The notes beneath the pieces were generated by a model. That model was not told the origin of the DNA. It searched no databases and was given only the letters and a program-made list of their open reading frames with translations. The position numbers and the translations under genes are program-made. From Alloprevotella sp. (lineage in GTDB: Bacteria; Bacteroidota; Bacteroidia; Bacteroidales; Bacteroidaceae), in NCBI GenBank assembly GCA_017446765.1, contig JAFSQD010000045.1:1-39067 (forward strand): DNA of 39,067 nucleotides. The letters are read 5' to 3'. This document shows, one piece after another, positions 1 to 6,018 of this stretch. The stretch's first letter is position 1; each line of letters starts with the position of its first letter.

Positions 1-490
1 CCGTGAGCTTTTCCGGTATTCCGAGTGCCTGCGTGATGCAGTATTCCATCGTGCCATATCCGTTGCAGTTGTTGTGTTCGCGCGTGCCGTTCTGGGTCTC
101 GATCAGGAGGACGGGCATCCGCTTGGTCGCCGTCAGAGTGTAGTCGTTGTAGGAGAGCCAGGGAAAGGCCAGGCGCTCCAGGAATGCGCGCATCTGTGCC
201 GTCACTTCGCCGAAGTAGTTTGGCGAGCCCAGCACGAGGCCGTCGGCCATGGCAATGTCTTCCAGCACGGGTGTCAGGGCATCACGAAACTTGCATACGT
301 GGGAGGCCTTGTCTTTAATTTTGCACGCCATGCACGCCATGCAGCCCTTGTAGTCCAGGGCGTAGAGGCGCACCGTCTTCACTTCTAATTCCTTACTGAC
401 GCTTCTTGCTCCTTCCTCAAACTTCTGGAGCATCGCGGCCGTGTTGAATGTCTTACGTGGGCCTCCGTCGATGATGATGATCTTCTTCAT
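1..490 (-). CDS. Flavodoxin-fold NAD(P)H-dependent FMN reductase / iron-sulfur flavoprotein-like (3' end beyond window)
   Basis: The reading frame starts at the ATG whose complement is 488-490 and stays open to the left edge, giving 163 codons without the C-terminus. The N-terminus MKKIIIIDGGPRKTFNT is a beta strand followed by an FMN phosphate-binding loop, as in flavodoxin-like reductases. Cysteines at residues 50, 53, 56 and 66 resemble the cluster region of iron-sulfur flavoproteins. The stretch GSPNYFGEVTAQMRAFLERL fits the family's conserved second FMN loop and dimer helix. It lies 21 bp downstream of the nitroreductase gene on the same strand, so the two flavoenzymes are probably co-transcribed. 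The physiological electron acceptor cannot be told from sequence. The family call is fairly sure; the cluster type is inference. Confidence 0.8.
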   Translation of the reverse strand, partial: MKKIIIIDGGPRKTFNTAAMLQKFEEGARSVSKELEVKTVRLYALDYKGCMACMACKIKDKASHVCKFRDALTPVLEDIAMADGLVLGSPNYFGEVTAQMRAFLERLAFPWLSYNDYTLTATKRMPVLLIETQNGTREHNNCNGYGTMEYCITQALGIPEKLT

Positions 491-511
491 ATGTATAATT
501 CCTTTTTGCGG

Positions 512-1015
512 TTAAATAATTCTCACAATCTCATTGCGACTTTTGCGCATCTTTTCCTTTGGTGCATCGGCCGCATAGCCGATGGGAATCAGGACGGCTG
601 CCTCCTCGTTCTCGTCGAGGCCGAAAAGTTGTTTGCACATTGCTGCGTCGAAGTTGCACACCCAGCAAGTAGCAAGGCCTTGCTCGGCTGCGGCAAGGCA
701 TAGGTGTTCCACGGCAATGGCCACGTCAATGTCGCCATGTTGCTTGCCGTCGGCTCTTACCCACTGCTCGTCGTGCAGCACGGAGGCGATGATGTAGGCG
801 GGAGCCGTCCGAAACCATTCGCGGTCGTAGCAGGTGCGGAGACTATCCTTGGCTTCGTCGCCGCTCACGATGCGCAGTCGCCATGGCTGGCGGTTGACGG
901 CCGAGGGTGCCATGCGGGCGCACTCCGTCACGTATGCCATCTTTTCCTCTTCCACTTCCCGTGCCTGGTAGGTACGGCAGCTGTATCTTTTCTTTGTCAA
1001 TTCCAGAAAGTTCAT
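512..1015 (-). CDS. Nitroreductase family protein (FMN-dependent oxidoreductase)
   Basis: This is a short 167-residue member of the nitroreductase superfamily, which are FMN enzymes that reduce nitro compounds, quinones or flavins with NAD(P)H. The N-terminal RYSCRTYQ (about residues 10-17) and APSAVNRQPWRLRIV (about 36-50) are the two FMN phosphate-contact regions. EHLCLAAAEQGLATCWV (about 104-120) is the usual central helix plus the 'G-x-x-x-C/W-V' strand. The C-terminal PIGYAADAPKEK is also typical. It is probably the first gene of a two-gene minus-strand unit with the flavodoxin-like gene. It diverges from tsaD across about 150 bp. The substrate is unknown. Confidence 0.87.
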   Translation of the reverse strand: MNFLELTKKRYSCRTYQAREVEEEKMAYVTECARMAPSAVNRQPWRLRIVSGDEAKDSLRTCYDREWFRTAPAYIIASVLHDEQWVRADGKQHGDIDVAIAVEHLCLAAAEQGLATCWVCNFDAAMCKQLFGLDENEEAAVLIPIGYAADAPKEKMRKSRNEIVRII

Positions 1016-1136
1016 GCGTAGGTCTGAAATAAAGGTGAGTAGTTATGCGTGCCGCAAGATAGGGATAATTTGGCGAACTGAAGGCACGTGCCGGTCAAAT
1101 GTTGCAGATTTGTGTGGCTATGCCAAACTTTTTGCG

Positions 1137-1144
1137 TACTTTCG
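1137..1144 (+). promoter_or_regulatory. Probable -7 element of the tsaD promoter
   Basis: TACTTTCG is a one-mismatch version of the Bacteroidetes -7 box TAnnTTTG. It lies 23 bp before the ATG at 1168. A TTTG at 1109-1112 is a possible but widely spaced -33 element. If real, transcription starts around 1150, which rules out the longer reading frame starting at 1099. Confidence 0.45.
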
Positions 1145-1167
1145 CGGCCAAAACGGAAAAAATCTCT

Positions 1168-2199
1168 ATGAGTATAACTATATTGGGGATAGAGTCAAGT
1201 TGTGATGATACGAGTGCAGCGGTGTTGCGCGATGATTTTTTGTTGTCAAACGTGACAGCGTCGCAGAAGGTGCACGAAGCCTATGGCGGCGTCGTACCCG
1301 AACTGGCATCGCGTGCCCATCAGCAGAACATAGTCCCAGTCGTCGACCAGGCGCTCAGGCAGGCTGGGGTGGGGAAGGACGAACTCTCGGCAGTATGTGT
1401 GACGATGGGGCCTGGACTTATGGGGTCGCTCCTCGTGGGCACCAGCTTCGCCAAGGGGTTTGCGTCCGCACTCGGCATTCCCCTCATCGAGGCCAATCAC
1501 CTGCAAGGGCATGTGCTGGCTCATTTCATCAAGCAGGCTTCCTCCGACTCCTCAGTCCCTGGGGCGGACTTGACCTTTCCCTTCCTGTGCCTCCTCGTCT
1601 CGGGCGGCAACTCGCAGATTGTGAAGGTGAATGCCTATAACGACATGGAGATTCTGGGGCAGACCATCGACGACGCCGCAGGCGAGGCGATGGACAAATG
1701 CTCCAAGGTGATGGGCTTCGGCTATCCGGGCGGTCCCGTCATCGACCGCCTTGCACGGAAGGGGAATCCCGAAGCCTATACGTTTGCGAAGCCCCAGATA
1801 GCGGGGCTCGATTATAGTTTCTCGGGCCTGAAGACCAGTTTCCTCTATTTCCTGCGCGACCAGCAGAATGCTGACCCCGACTTCGTGGAGCACCACAAGG
1901 AGGATCTCGCGGCCTCGCTTGAGAAGACCATCGTGGACATCCTGATGAAAAAACTCAAGATGGCCGTCAAGCAGACGGGCATCACGCGTGTGGCACTCAG
2001 CGGAGGTGTCAGTGCCAACACGGCCTTGCGGCAGGCATTCCTCAATCAGCAAAAGGCTGGAAACTGGCAGGTGTTCATCCCGCCATTCAGCTTCACGACG
2101 GACAACGCGGCCATGATAGCCGTTACGGGCTACTATAAATATCTCGACAAAGACTTCTGCCCGCTTGACCGCCCAGCCTATTCGCGTACGACGATATAG
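1168..2199 (+). CDS. tsaD: tRNA N6-adenosine threonylcarbamoyltransferase TsaD
   Basis: TsaD transfers the threonylcarbamoyl group from threonylcarbamoyl-AMP to A37 of tRNAs that read ANN codons, forming t6A, together with TsaB and TsaE in the cytoplasm. The 343-residue protein begins MSITILGIESSCDDTS, the diagnostic TsaD N-terminus. The metal-binding H-x3-H lies at residues 111 and 115 in NHLQGHVLAH. The ASKHA phosphate and glycine motifs (LLVSGGNSQ, GYPGGPVID, LSGGVSANT, FTTDNAAMIA) are all present. I chose the ATG at 1168 rather than 1099 because family members start here and a likely -7 box lies between the two. MtaB, which modifies the same base further, is encoded at 9523-10854. A purine-rich repeat follows the TAG stop directly. 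Confidence 0.97.
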   Translation: MSITILGIESSCDDTSAAVLRDDFLLSNVTASQKVHEAYGGVVPELASRAHQQNIVPVVDQALRQAGVGKDELSAVCVTMGPGLMGSLLVGTSFAKGFASALGIPLIEANHLQGHVLAHFIKQASSDSSVPGADLTFPFLCLLVSGGNSQIVKVNAYNDMEILGQTIDDAAGEAMDKCSKVMGFGYPGGPVIDRLARKGNPEAYTFAKPQIAGLDYSFSGLKTSFLYFLRDQQNADPDFVEHHKEDLAASLEKTIVDILMKKLKMAVKQTGITRVALSGGVSANTALRQAFLNQQKAGNWQVFIPPFSFTTDNAAMIAVTGYYKYLDKDFCPLDRPAYSRTTI

Positions 2200-2237
2200 G
2201 GGAGTAGAAGTGGAAGTAAAAATGGGAGTGAAAATGG
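2199..2237 (+). repeat. Purine-rich GGGAGTRAAA repeat abutting the tsaD stop
   Basis: Directly after the TAG stop come degenerate copies of a GGGAGTAGAAGT / GGAAGTAAAAAT / GGGAGTGAAAAT unit, about 12-14 bp each and purine-only apart from T. The same family occurs at 8364-8417, 9496-9525 and 26568-26625. Confidence 0.65.
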
Positions 2238-2363
2238 ACAATACCTTTTCGGTTGTAGCCTGTTGCTGACATCGTCCTGCACGCTGCGGCGGGCTTAACT
2301 CCCCCTTAGACTCCTGAGATTAACTATAGGTATGTTCTATACTATAACAAAAAACCATACAAC

Positions 2364-2885
2364 ATGGAACTTGACTTGAAGTTAGCCAGCAAGGAGATCA
2401 ACCAGCTCCTTTGGAACACAGACAAAACGCTCTCGACCGCCGAGAGCTGCACCGCCGGCCGCATCGCCACCATCATCACGGCGGCTCCTGGCAGTTCTAC
2501 CTACTATCGCGGTGGCCTGTGCTGCTATGCCGAGGATGTGAAAAGCCGACTCCTTGGCGTCAGCGAAGAGCTGATGGAACGCGAGACGCCCGTCTGCGAG
2601 GAAGTGGCACGCCAGATGGTGGTGGGTGCCAATCGCCTCTTTGGCACCGACTACGCCGTGGCCATCACAGGCTATGCCGGTCCTGGCGGTTCACCCAGTG
2701 GCAACGTTCTCGTGGGTACCATCTGGATTGCCGTGGGGCAGGAAGGTCACATCGTGACGCGCATGCTCTCCGAGGACAACGGCCGCGAGCAAAACCTGAC
2801 CTCCGCCACCTCCGTGGCCGTACACATGCTGCTTGACTATCTGCGCGAAGTGTGTCCCAAGACGGTGACCGACGAGGAAGACTAA
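2364..2885 (+). CDS. CinA C-terminal-domain protein (PncC-like NMN amidohydrolase)
   Basis: This 173-residue protein consists only of the CinA C-terminal domain. In other bacteria that domain deamidates nicotinamide mononucleotide to nicotinic acid mononucleotide, recycling NMN made by DNA ligase. Family signatures are LSTAESCTAGRIATIITAAPGSS (about residues 23-45), YYRGGLCCYAEDVK, TPVCEEVARQM and the glycine-rich AITGYAGPGGSP (about 101-112) with VLVGTIWIAVG after it. The N-terminal CinA domain is absent, as is common for stand-alone PncC. It sits between tsaD and rpmB on the same strand, with about 165 bp of leader on its 5' side. The enzymatic role is from family knowledge only. Confidence 0.9.
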   Translation: MELDLKLASKEINQLLWNTDKTLSTAESCTAGRIATIITAAPGSSTYYRGGLCCYAEDVKSRLLGVSEELMERETPVCEEVARQMVVGANRLFGTDYAVAITGYAGPGGSPSGNVLVGTIWIAVGQEGHIVTRMLSEDNGREQNLTSATSVAVHMLLDYLREVCPKTVTDEED

Positions 2886-2994
2886 GGCTCGGAAACCAGC
2901 TCCACTACATTGTTATTTATCACGCGTGTGCATGCCACGCGCACGCGCAAGGGTGTCTCCCACGAGTTGCAGACAAAAAAACTTGCGGAAAAGT

Positions 2995-3025
2995 TTGTCT
3001 ATAAGGATTTTTTGCGCTAATTTTG
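2995..3025 (+). promoter_or_regulatory. Promoter of the rpmB-rpmG-DUF4295 operon
   Basis: TTG at 2995-2997 and TAATTTTG at 3018-3025 are separated by 20 bp, matching the Bacteroidetes primary sigma factor consensus TTTG-N19-TAnnTTTG. The leader to the rpmB ATG would be about 70 nt. Confidence 0.75.
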
Positions 3026-3103
3026 CACCTCGAATTGGGACTATGCGCTTCGGGCGCAGTATTTCCCGCGCATTTTAGTACACTATAAAACAACAGGATA
3101 GAA

Positions 3104-3364
3104 ATGTCGAAGATTTGTCAAATCACAGGTAAGACCGCGATGGTCGGAAACAATGTTTCTAAATCGAAGCGTCGCACAAAGCGCACTTTCGACGTGAACT
3201 TGTTCTACAAAAAGTTCTACTATGTGGAGCAGGATTGCTGGATTAGCCTCCGCGTGAGCGCAGCAGGACTCCGCCTCATCAACAAAGTCGGCCTTGACGC
3301 CGCGCTGAACAGTGCCGTAGCCAAGGGTTTCTGCGACTGGAAAGACATTAAAGTAATCGGATAA
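3104..3364 (+). CDS. rpmB: 50S ribosomal protein L28
   Basis: This 86-residue protein opens [19 protein letters not shown] and continues [18 protein letters not shown], the typical bacterial L28 (bL28) pattern with its basic rRNA-binding segment. The C-terminus has the [18 protein letters not shown] helix. It is the first gene of a three-gene cluster with rpmG and a DUF4295 gene, at 13-27 bp spacing. The length is normal for Bacteroidales L28. Confidence 0.97.
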   Translation: MSKICQITGKTAMVGNNVSKSKRRTKRTFDVNLFYKKFYYVEQDCWISLRVSAAGLRLINKVGLDAALNSAVAKGFCDWKDIKVIG

Positions 3365-3377
3365 AAACACAAGAGCG

Positions 3378-3566
3378 ATGGCAAAGAAAGTTAAAGGTAA
3401 TCGCGTGCAGGTCATCCTCGAATGCACCGAGATGAAGGAAAGCGGACTCCCCGGTACGTCCCGCTACATCACCACCAAGAACCGTAAGAACACGACGGAG
3501 CGTTTGGAACTCAAGAAGTACAACCCCATCCTTCGCCGCATGACGGTACACAAGGAAATCAAGTAA
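3378..3566 (+). CDS. rpmG: 50S ribosomal protein L33
   Basis: This 62-residue bL33 carries the usual [20 protein letters not shown], ...[17 protein letters not shown] and [14 protein letters not shown] segments. The zinc-binding CxxC pairs of C-plus L33 are absent (only one Cys), so it is a zinc-independent form, as usual in Bacteroidales. It starts 13 bp after the rpmB stop and is surely in the same operon. Confidence 0.96.
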   Translation: MAKKVKGNRVQVILECTEMKESGLPGTSRYITTKNRKNTTERLELKKYNPILRRMTVHKEIK

Positions 3567-3593
3567 GAAAAAGCTACACACACATAAGACACT

Positions 3594-3752
3594 ATGGCAA
3601 AGAAAGCAGTCGCCACTCTTCAGGAGGGCAAAACGGACGGACGTTCCTACACGAAGGTCATCAAGATGGTGAAGAGCCCCAAGACGGGTGCTTACGTTTT
3701 TGACGAGCAGATGGTTCGCAACGAGGACGTGCAGAGCTTCTTCAAGAACTAA
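3594..3752 (+). CDS. DUF4295 family small basic protein
   Basis: This 52-residue reading frame begins MAKKAVATLQEGKTDGRSY and ends NEDVQSFFKN. It is the DUF4295 protein that follows rpmB and rpmG across the Bacteroidetes. The conserved position and lysine-rich composition suggest a ribosome-associated role, but no function is established that I know of. From memory, ftsY and rimO often follow it in other Bacteroidales; here a terminator-like hairpin and an unrelated acyltransferase follow instead. Confidence 0.92.
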   Translation: MAKKAVATLQEGKTDGRSYTKVIKMVKSPKTGAYVFDEQMVRNEDVQSFFKN

Positions 3753-3781
3753 ACCGAAACTATACGATTATTCCCCATACT

Positions 3782-3813
3782 ACGCCGCCTTCCCCGACAG
3801 GGGAGGGCGGCGT
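3782..3813 (+). terminator. Hairpin ending the rpmB operon
   Basis: ACGCCGCC at 3782-3789 pairs with GGCGGCGT at 3806-3813, and the inner TTCCCC/GGGGAG extends the stem to about 14 bp around a GACA loop. There is no long T-run, so efficiency is uncertain. Confidence 0.65.
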
Positions 3814-3888
3814 GACACTTTAGCGCGAAACAGAGGGCTTTCCGTCCATGTCTTGGGGGAGTGAATTTCAGTATGAATACGAGGAAAT

Positions 3889-4509
3889 ATGAAGCAAGAA
3901 ACCTACGATGTCGGTGATGAGAAAATCCACATTCCCATACCTGAGAACTACGGCGACTGCATTAAGCTCATCAAAAGCGACTATTTCCGTCACTGCGGCA
4001 GGCGGGCGGGACTCCTGACGATATGGTTGGGCAGCATCACGCGCACGAGCATGCGTTTCTGCATCTATATGCGCCTGTGCCAGCACAAAGGGTGGCTCTT
4101 CCCCATTACCCGTTGGCGCATGCATGCCATGAAGAAATACGGACTCTTTATAAAGGCAGGCACACGCATCGGCTATGGATTTAACATTCACCATTGCTGT
4201 GGCATCGTGATCAACAGGAAGGCCGTCATAGGCAATAACGTGGACATGTTCCAGTTTACCACCATCGGTTCCCATTCCGAACGAGCGGCCATCATAGGCA
4301 ACAACGTCTACATCGGCCCCAATACCGCTATCGTCGAGCAGGTAAAAATAGGCAGCGGGACTACGATTGGCGCAGGTTCGGTGGTAGTGAAGGATATTCC
4401 TGCAAACTGCACGGCCGCTGGCAATCCGGCGCGCTGCATTTCTGAAAAGACGCATCCGGAGCTTATCAAGCATCCCTATCCTTTTGCGCAAGAATTCCGC
4501 CCCCAATAG
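3889..4509 (+). CDS. Left-handed beta-helix (hexapeptide repeat) acyltransferase, serine acetyltransferase-like
   Basis: This 206-residue protein has a basic, partly hydrophobic N-terminal half (residues 1-95). A hexapeptide-repeat beta helix follows (about 96-185): IGYGFNIHHCCGIVIN, AVIGNNV, AAIIGNNVYIGPNT, VKIGSGTTIGAGSVVVKDIP, then the cap AAGNPAR. That arrangement is the serine O-acetyltransferase / WbbJ-type family, which moves acetyl from acetyl-CoA to serine or to sugars. In true serine acetyltransferases the catalytic region reads I-D-H-G-x-G; here it reads I-H-H-C-C-G, so the Asp of the dyad is replaced. A sugar or lipid-linked acceptor is therefore as likely as serine. No cysteine synthase gene adjoins it. 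Confidence 0.8.
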   Translation: MKQETYDVGDEKIHIPIPENYGDCIKLIKSDYFRHCGRRAGLLTIWLGSITRTSMRFCIYMRLCQHKGWLFPITRWRMHAMKKYGLFIKAGTRIGYGFNIHHCCGIVINRKAVIGNNVDMFQFTTIGSHSERAAIIGNNVYIGPNTAIVEQVKIGSGTTIGAGSVVVKDIPANCTAAGNPARCISEKTHPELIKHPYPFAQEFRPQ

Positions 4510-4542
4510 CAGGCGCTTTGTGCCCTTTGCGCGACTTGAATG

Positions 4543-4572
4543 AAGCAATCTTTCTCTAAAGGTTGCTTTTTT
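4543..4572 (+). terminator. Intrinsic terminator after the acyltransferase gene
   Basis: AAGCAATCTTT (4543-4553) and AAAGGTTGCTT (4558-4568) form an 11-bp stem with one G-U pair and a CTCT loop, followed at once by TTTT. This is a classic rho-independent terminator. Confidence 0.85.
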
Positions 4573-4593
4573 CGGGTTTTATACCTACATTTG
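4563..4593 (+). promoter_or_regulatory. Promoter for the 4749 lipoprotein gene
   Basis: TTG at 4563-4565 and TACATTTG at 4586-4593 are separated by 20 bp, an exact TAnnTTTG match. The -33 overlaps the preceding terminator's stem. The leader would be about 150 nt and contains small hairpins. Confidence 0.6.
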
Positions 4594-4748
4594 CCCTGTC
4601 ATTGAGGCCTTTTCCTGCCTTCAATTCGCGGCACCAGGGCGGGGGGCTTCTCGTGGCGGTTTTGGAACAACCCCTCGGTTGTCTGAGAACCTACTAAAAC
4701 GGTTAACCATGGTGCTGCGAAATGTTACTATCTAAACACTCAAACACT

Positions 4749-5312
4749 ATGAAACACACAATGAAACGGCAGAGCTTCACGCTGCTTGCCGCCGCCATGC
4801 TGTTGGCGGCACCCGTATTCCTATCCTCCTGCGACAATGACGACGACCCAAAAGTGCCGAATTCCGTCACCATCGACGGCATACAAAAAACTATTCTCAA
4901 GGCCGGCATCGACAAGAGCGATCTGGCGGAAGATGGCAACTATGATATCGTCCTCTTTTGGGGGGCGAAAGAGGGTGTTAAAATCATGGCATCGCACGTA
5001 TACCACAACGGAAAGCTGATCGACCTGACGAAAAAGGAGCCTAAGCACGATGGCGATGGCTGGTACTGGGCTGTCGAGGCTTATATGCCAAATTGTATCA
5101 TCGATACCTATGGGGAGCCTGGAACCTCTTATCCTGTCTTCCAGAGCGGCACACTCTATCTGAAGCGCCTTTCCGACGATAGCGACGGCAATCCCGTATT
5201 TGAGATCAAGTTGGTGGATGGCAAGGTGAAAGGGACCGAGGAATATGGTGACGGAAAGGAACACACCATCAGCCTGTACTACAAGGGAAGTATGGAGTTT
5301 GACGACTATTAG
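4749..5312 (+). CDS. Hypothetical lipoprotein
   Basis: This is a 187-residue protein with a lipoprotein signal. A basic N-region (MKHTMKRQ) and a hydrophobic core are followed by the lipobox LSSC and an acidic DNDDDP run. The acidic residues after the lipidated Cys resemble the surface-export signal described for Bacteroidetes lipoproteins, so surface exposure is likely. The mature domain (VTIDGIQKTILKAGID..., FWGAKEGVKIM..., YLKRLSDDSDGNPVFEIKL) is beta-rich, but I do not recognise its family. Reading frames upstream at 4722 and downstream at 4761 give alternative starts; 4749 gives the best n-region. It stands alone between a terminator and the repeat block. Confidence 0.85.
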   Translation: MKHTMKRQSFTLLAAAMLLAAPVFLSSCDNDDDPKVPNSVTIDGIQKTILKAGIDKSDLAEDGNYDIVLFWGAKEGVKIMASHVYHNGKLIDLTKKEPKHDGDGWYWAVEAYMPNCIIDTYGEPGTSYPVFQSGTLYLKRLSDDSDGNPVFEIKLVDGKVKGTEEYGDGKEHTISLYYKGSMEFDDY

Positions 5313-5437
5313 GGCGTAACCTTATAGCCTTAATGAGGGGCGTATCCCACAATCACCTCCCAATTTTTTTTTCCGGTAAAAGCCTACACTATACACTAAA
5401 TGTGGGTTAACCGTCTGAGTCACAGCTTAATGCTGTA

Positions 5438-5530
5438 GCCTAAAGTATACACAAAGCCTACACAAAGTATACACAAAGCCTACACAAAGTATACACAAAG
5501 CCTACACAAAGTATACACAAGGCCTACACG
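5438..5530 (+). repeat. Iteron-like direct array of a 22-bp unit
   Basis: The unit GCCTACACAAAGTATACACA plus AA is repeated head to tail at 5456-5477, 5478-5499 and 5500-5521. A partial copy lacking internal CACA precedes them (5438-5455), and an 8-bp partial (GCCTACAC) follows from 5522. Each unit holds the palindrome GTATAC. The 22-bp period is about two helical turns. Related single sites occur at about 5383-5402. Inverted copies lie at 5827-5866. Confidence 0.9.
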
Positions 5531-5551
5531 ATGAAGCTTGAGAACCTTATG

Positions 5552-5577
5552 AGGCCTACGGATTCATCCGTAGGCCT
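5552..5577 (+). other. Perfect 12-bp-arm hairpin between the two arrays
   Basis: AGGCCTACGGAT (5552-5563) is followed after TC by its exact reverse complement (5566-5577), then by TTTC. It could be a terminator or attenuator. Its left arm closely resembles the GGCTTACGGA part of the neighbouring 21-bp tandem unit, so the right arm can also pair with each tandem copy. Confidence 0.75.
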
Positions 5578-5583
5578 TTCTGG

Positions 5584-5683
5584 TTGATTTGCAAGGCTTA
5601 CGGATCAATTTGCAAGGCTTACGGATTGATTTGCAAGGCTTACGGATTGATTTGCAAGGCTTACGGATTGATTTGCAAGGCTT
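5584..5683 (+). repeat. 21-bp tandem array, 4.8 copies
   Basis: The unit TTGATTTGCAAGGCTTACGG plus A occurs at 5584-5604, 5605-5625 (TCAA variant), 5626-5646, 5647-5667 and, truncated, 5668-5683. A chance reading frame through it gives an MQGLRIDLQGLRID peptide. Since 21 is a multiple of three, that is expected of any such array and is not evidence of coding. Confidence 0.92.
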
Positions 5684-5826
5684 GGAAAGTTGTTTTTCTC
5701 GCAGGAAAATCCTTTTCCGGACACGCGAAGTTGGCTATTCTGCCACTTTCTTGACATCGCTTGCTGCTGTACGGCTGCCTTTTTACAGAGAATTTCTCGG
5801 AAAACGGCCTCTGTGCACCTTTTCTG

Positions 5827-5866
5827 TGTAGGCTTTGTGTATACTTAGTGTATACTTTGTGTAGAC
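5827..5866 (-). repeat. Inverted copies of the 22-bp iteron-like unit
   Basis: TGTAGGCTTTGTGTATACTT and AGTGTATACTTTGTGTAGAC are reverse-complement versions of the 5438-5530 unit (ACAAAGTATACAC core). A further related pair of TGTATAC/GTATAC sites lies at 5911-5930, close to the virE-type promoter. The two arrays therefore face each other across about 300 bp. Confidence 0.85.
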
Positions 5867-5958
5867 TTTTGTATTCGTAATGTGCAGATACATAGTGTGT
5901 TTAGTGCTTTTGTGTATACTATGTATACTTTTCGCAAAAAAATTTTTTTTGAAACGTT

Positions 5959-5988
5959 TTGCGGATTACGGAAAAAGTTGTACTTTTG
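5959..5988 (+). promoter_or_regulatory. Promoter of the VirE-type gene
   Basis: TTG at 5959-5961 and TACTTTTG at 5981-5988 are separated by 19 bp, a full consensus match. The leader to the ATG at 6019 is about 25 nt, so all the repeats lie upstream of the transcript rather than in its leader. Confidence 0.8.
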
Positions 5989-6018
5989 TAGGGATTAAAA
6001 ACTAAAACATCATTCACT

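Noticed and set aside
3594..3752. DUF4295 product as a ribosomal protein proper
   Set aside because: Its operon position suggests ribosome association, but I cannot show it is a ribosomal subunit protein, so it is left as DUF4295.
5438..5683. CRISPR-like array
   Set aside because: The units follow each other without unique spacers, and no cas genes are present.
5589..5831. 80-residue reading frame with a repeated QGLRIDL motif
   Set aside because: The repetition comes from the 21-bp DNA array being a multiple of three. There is no promoter, and the frame after the array has no protein-like character.
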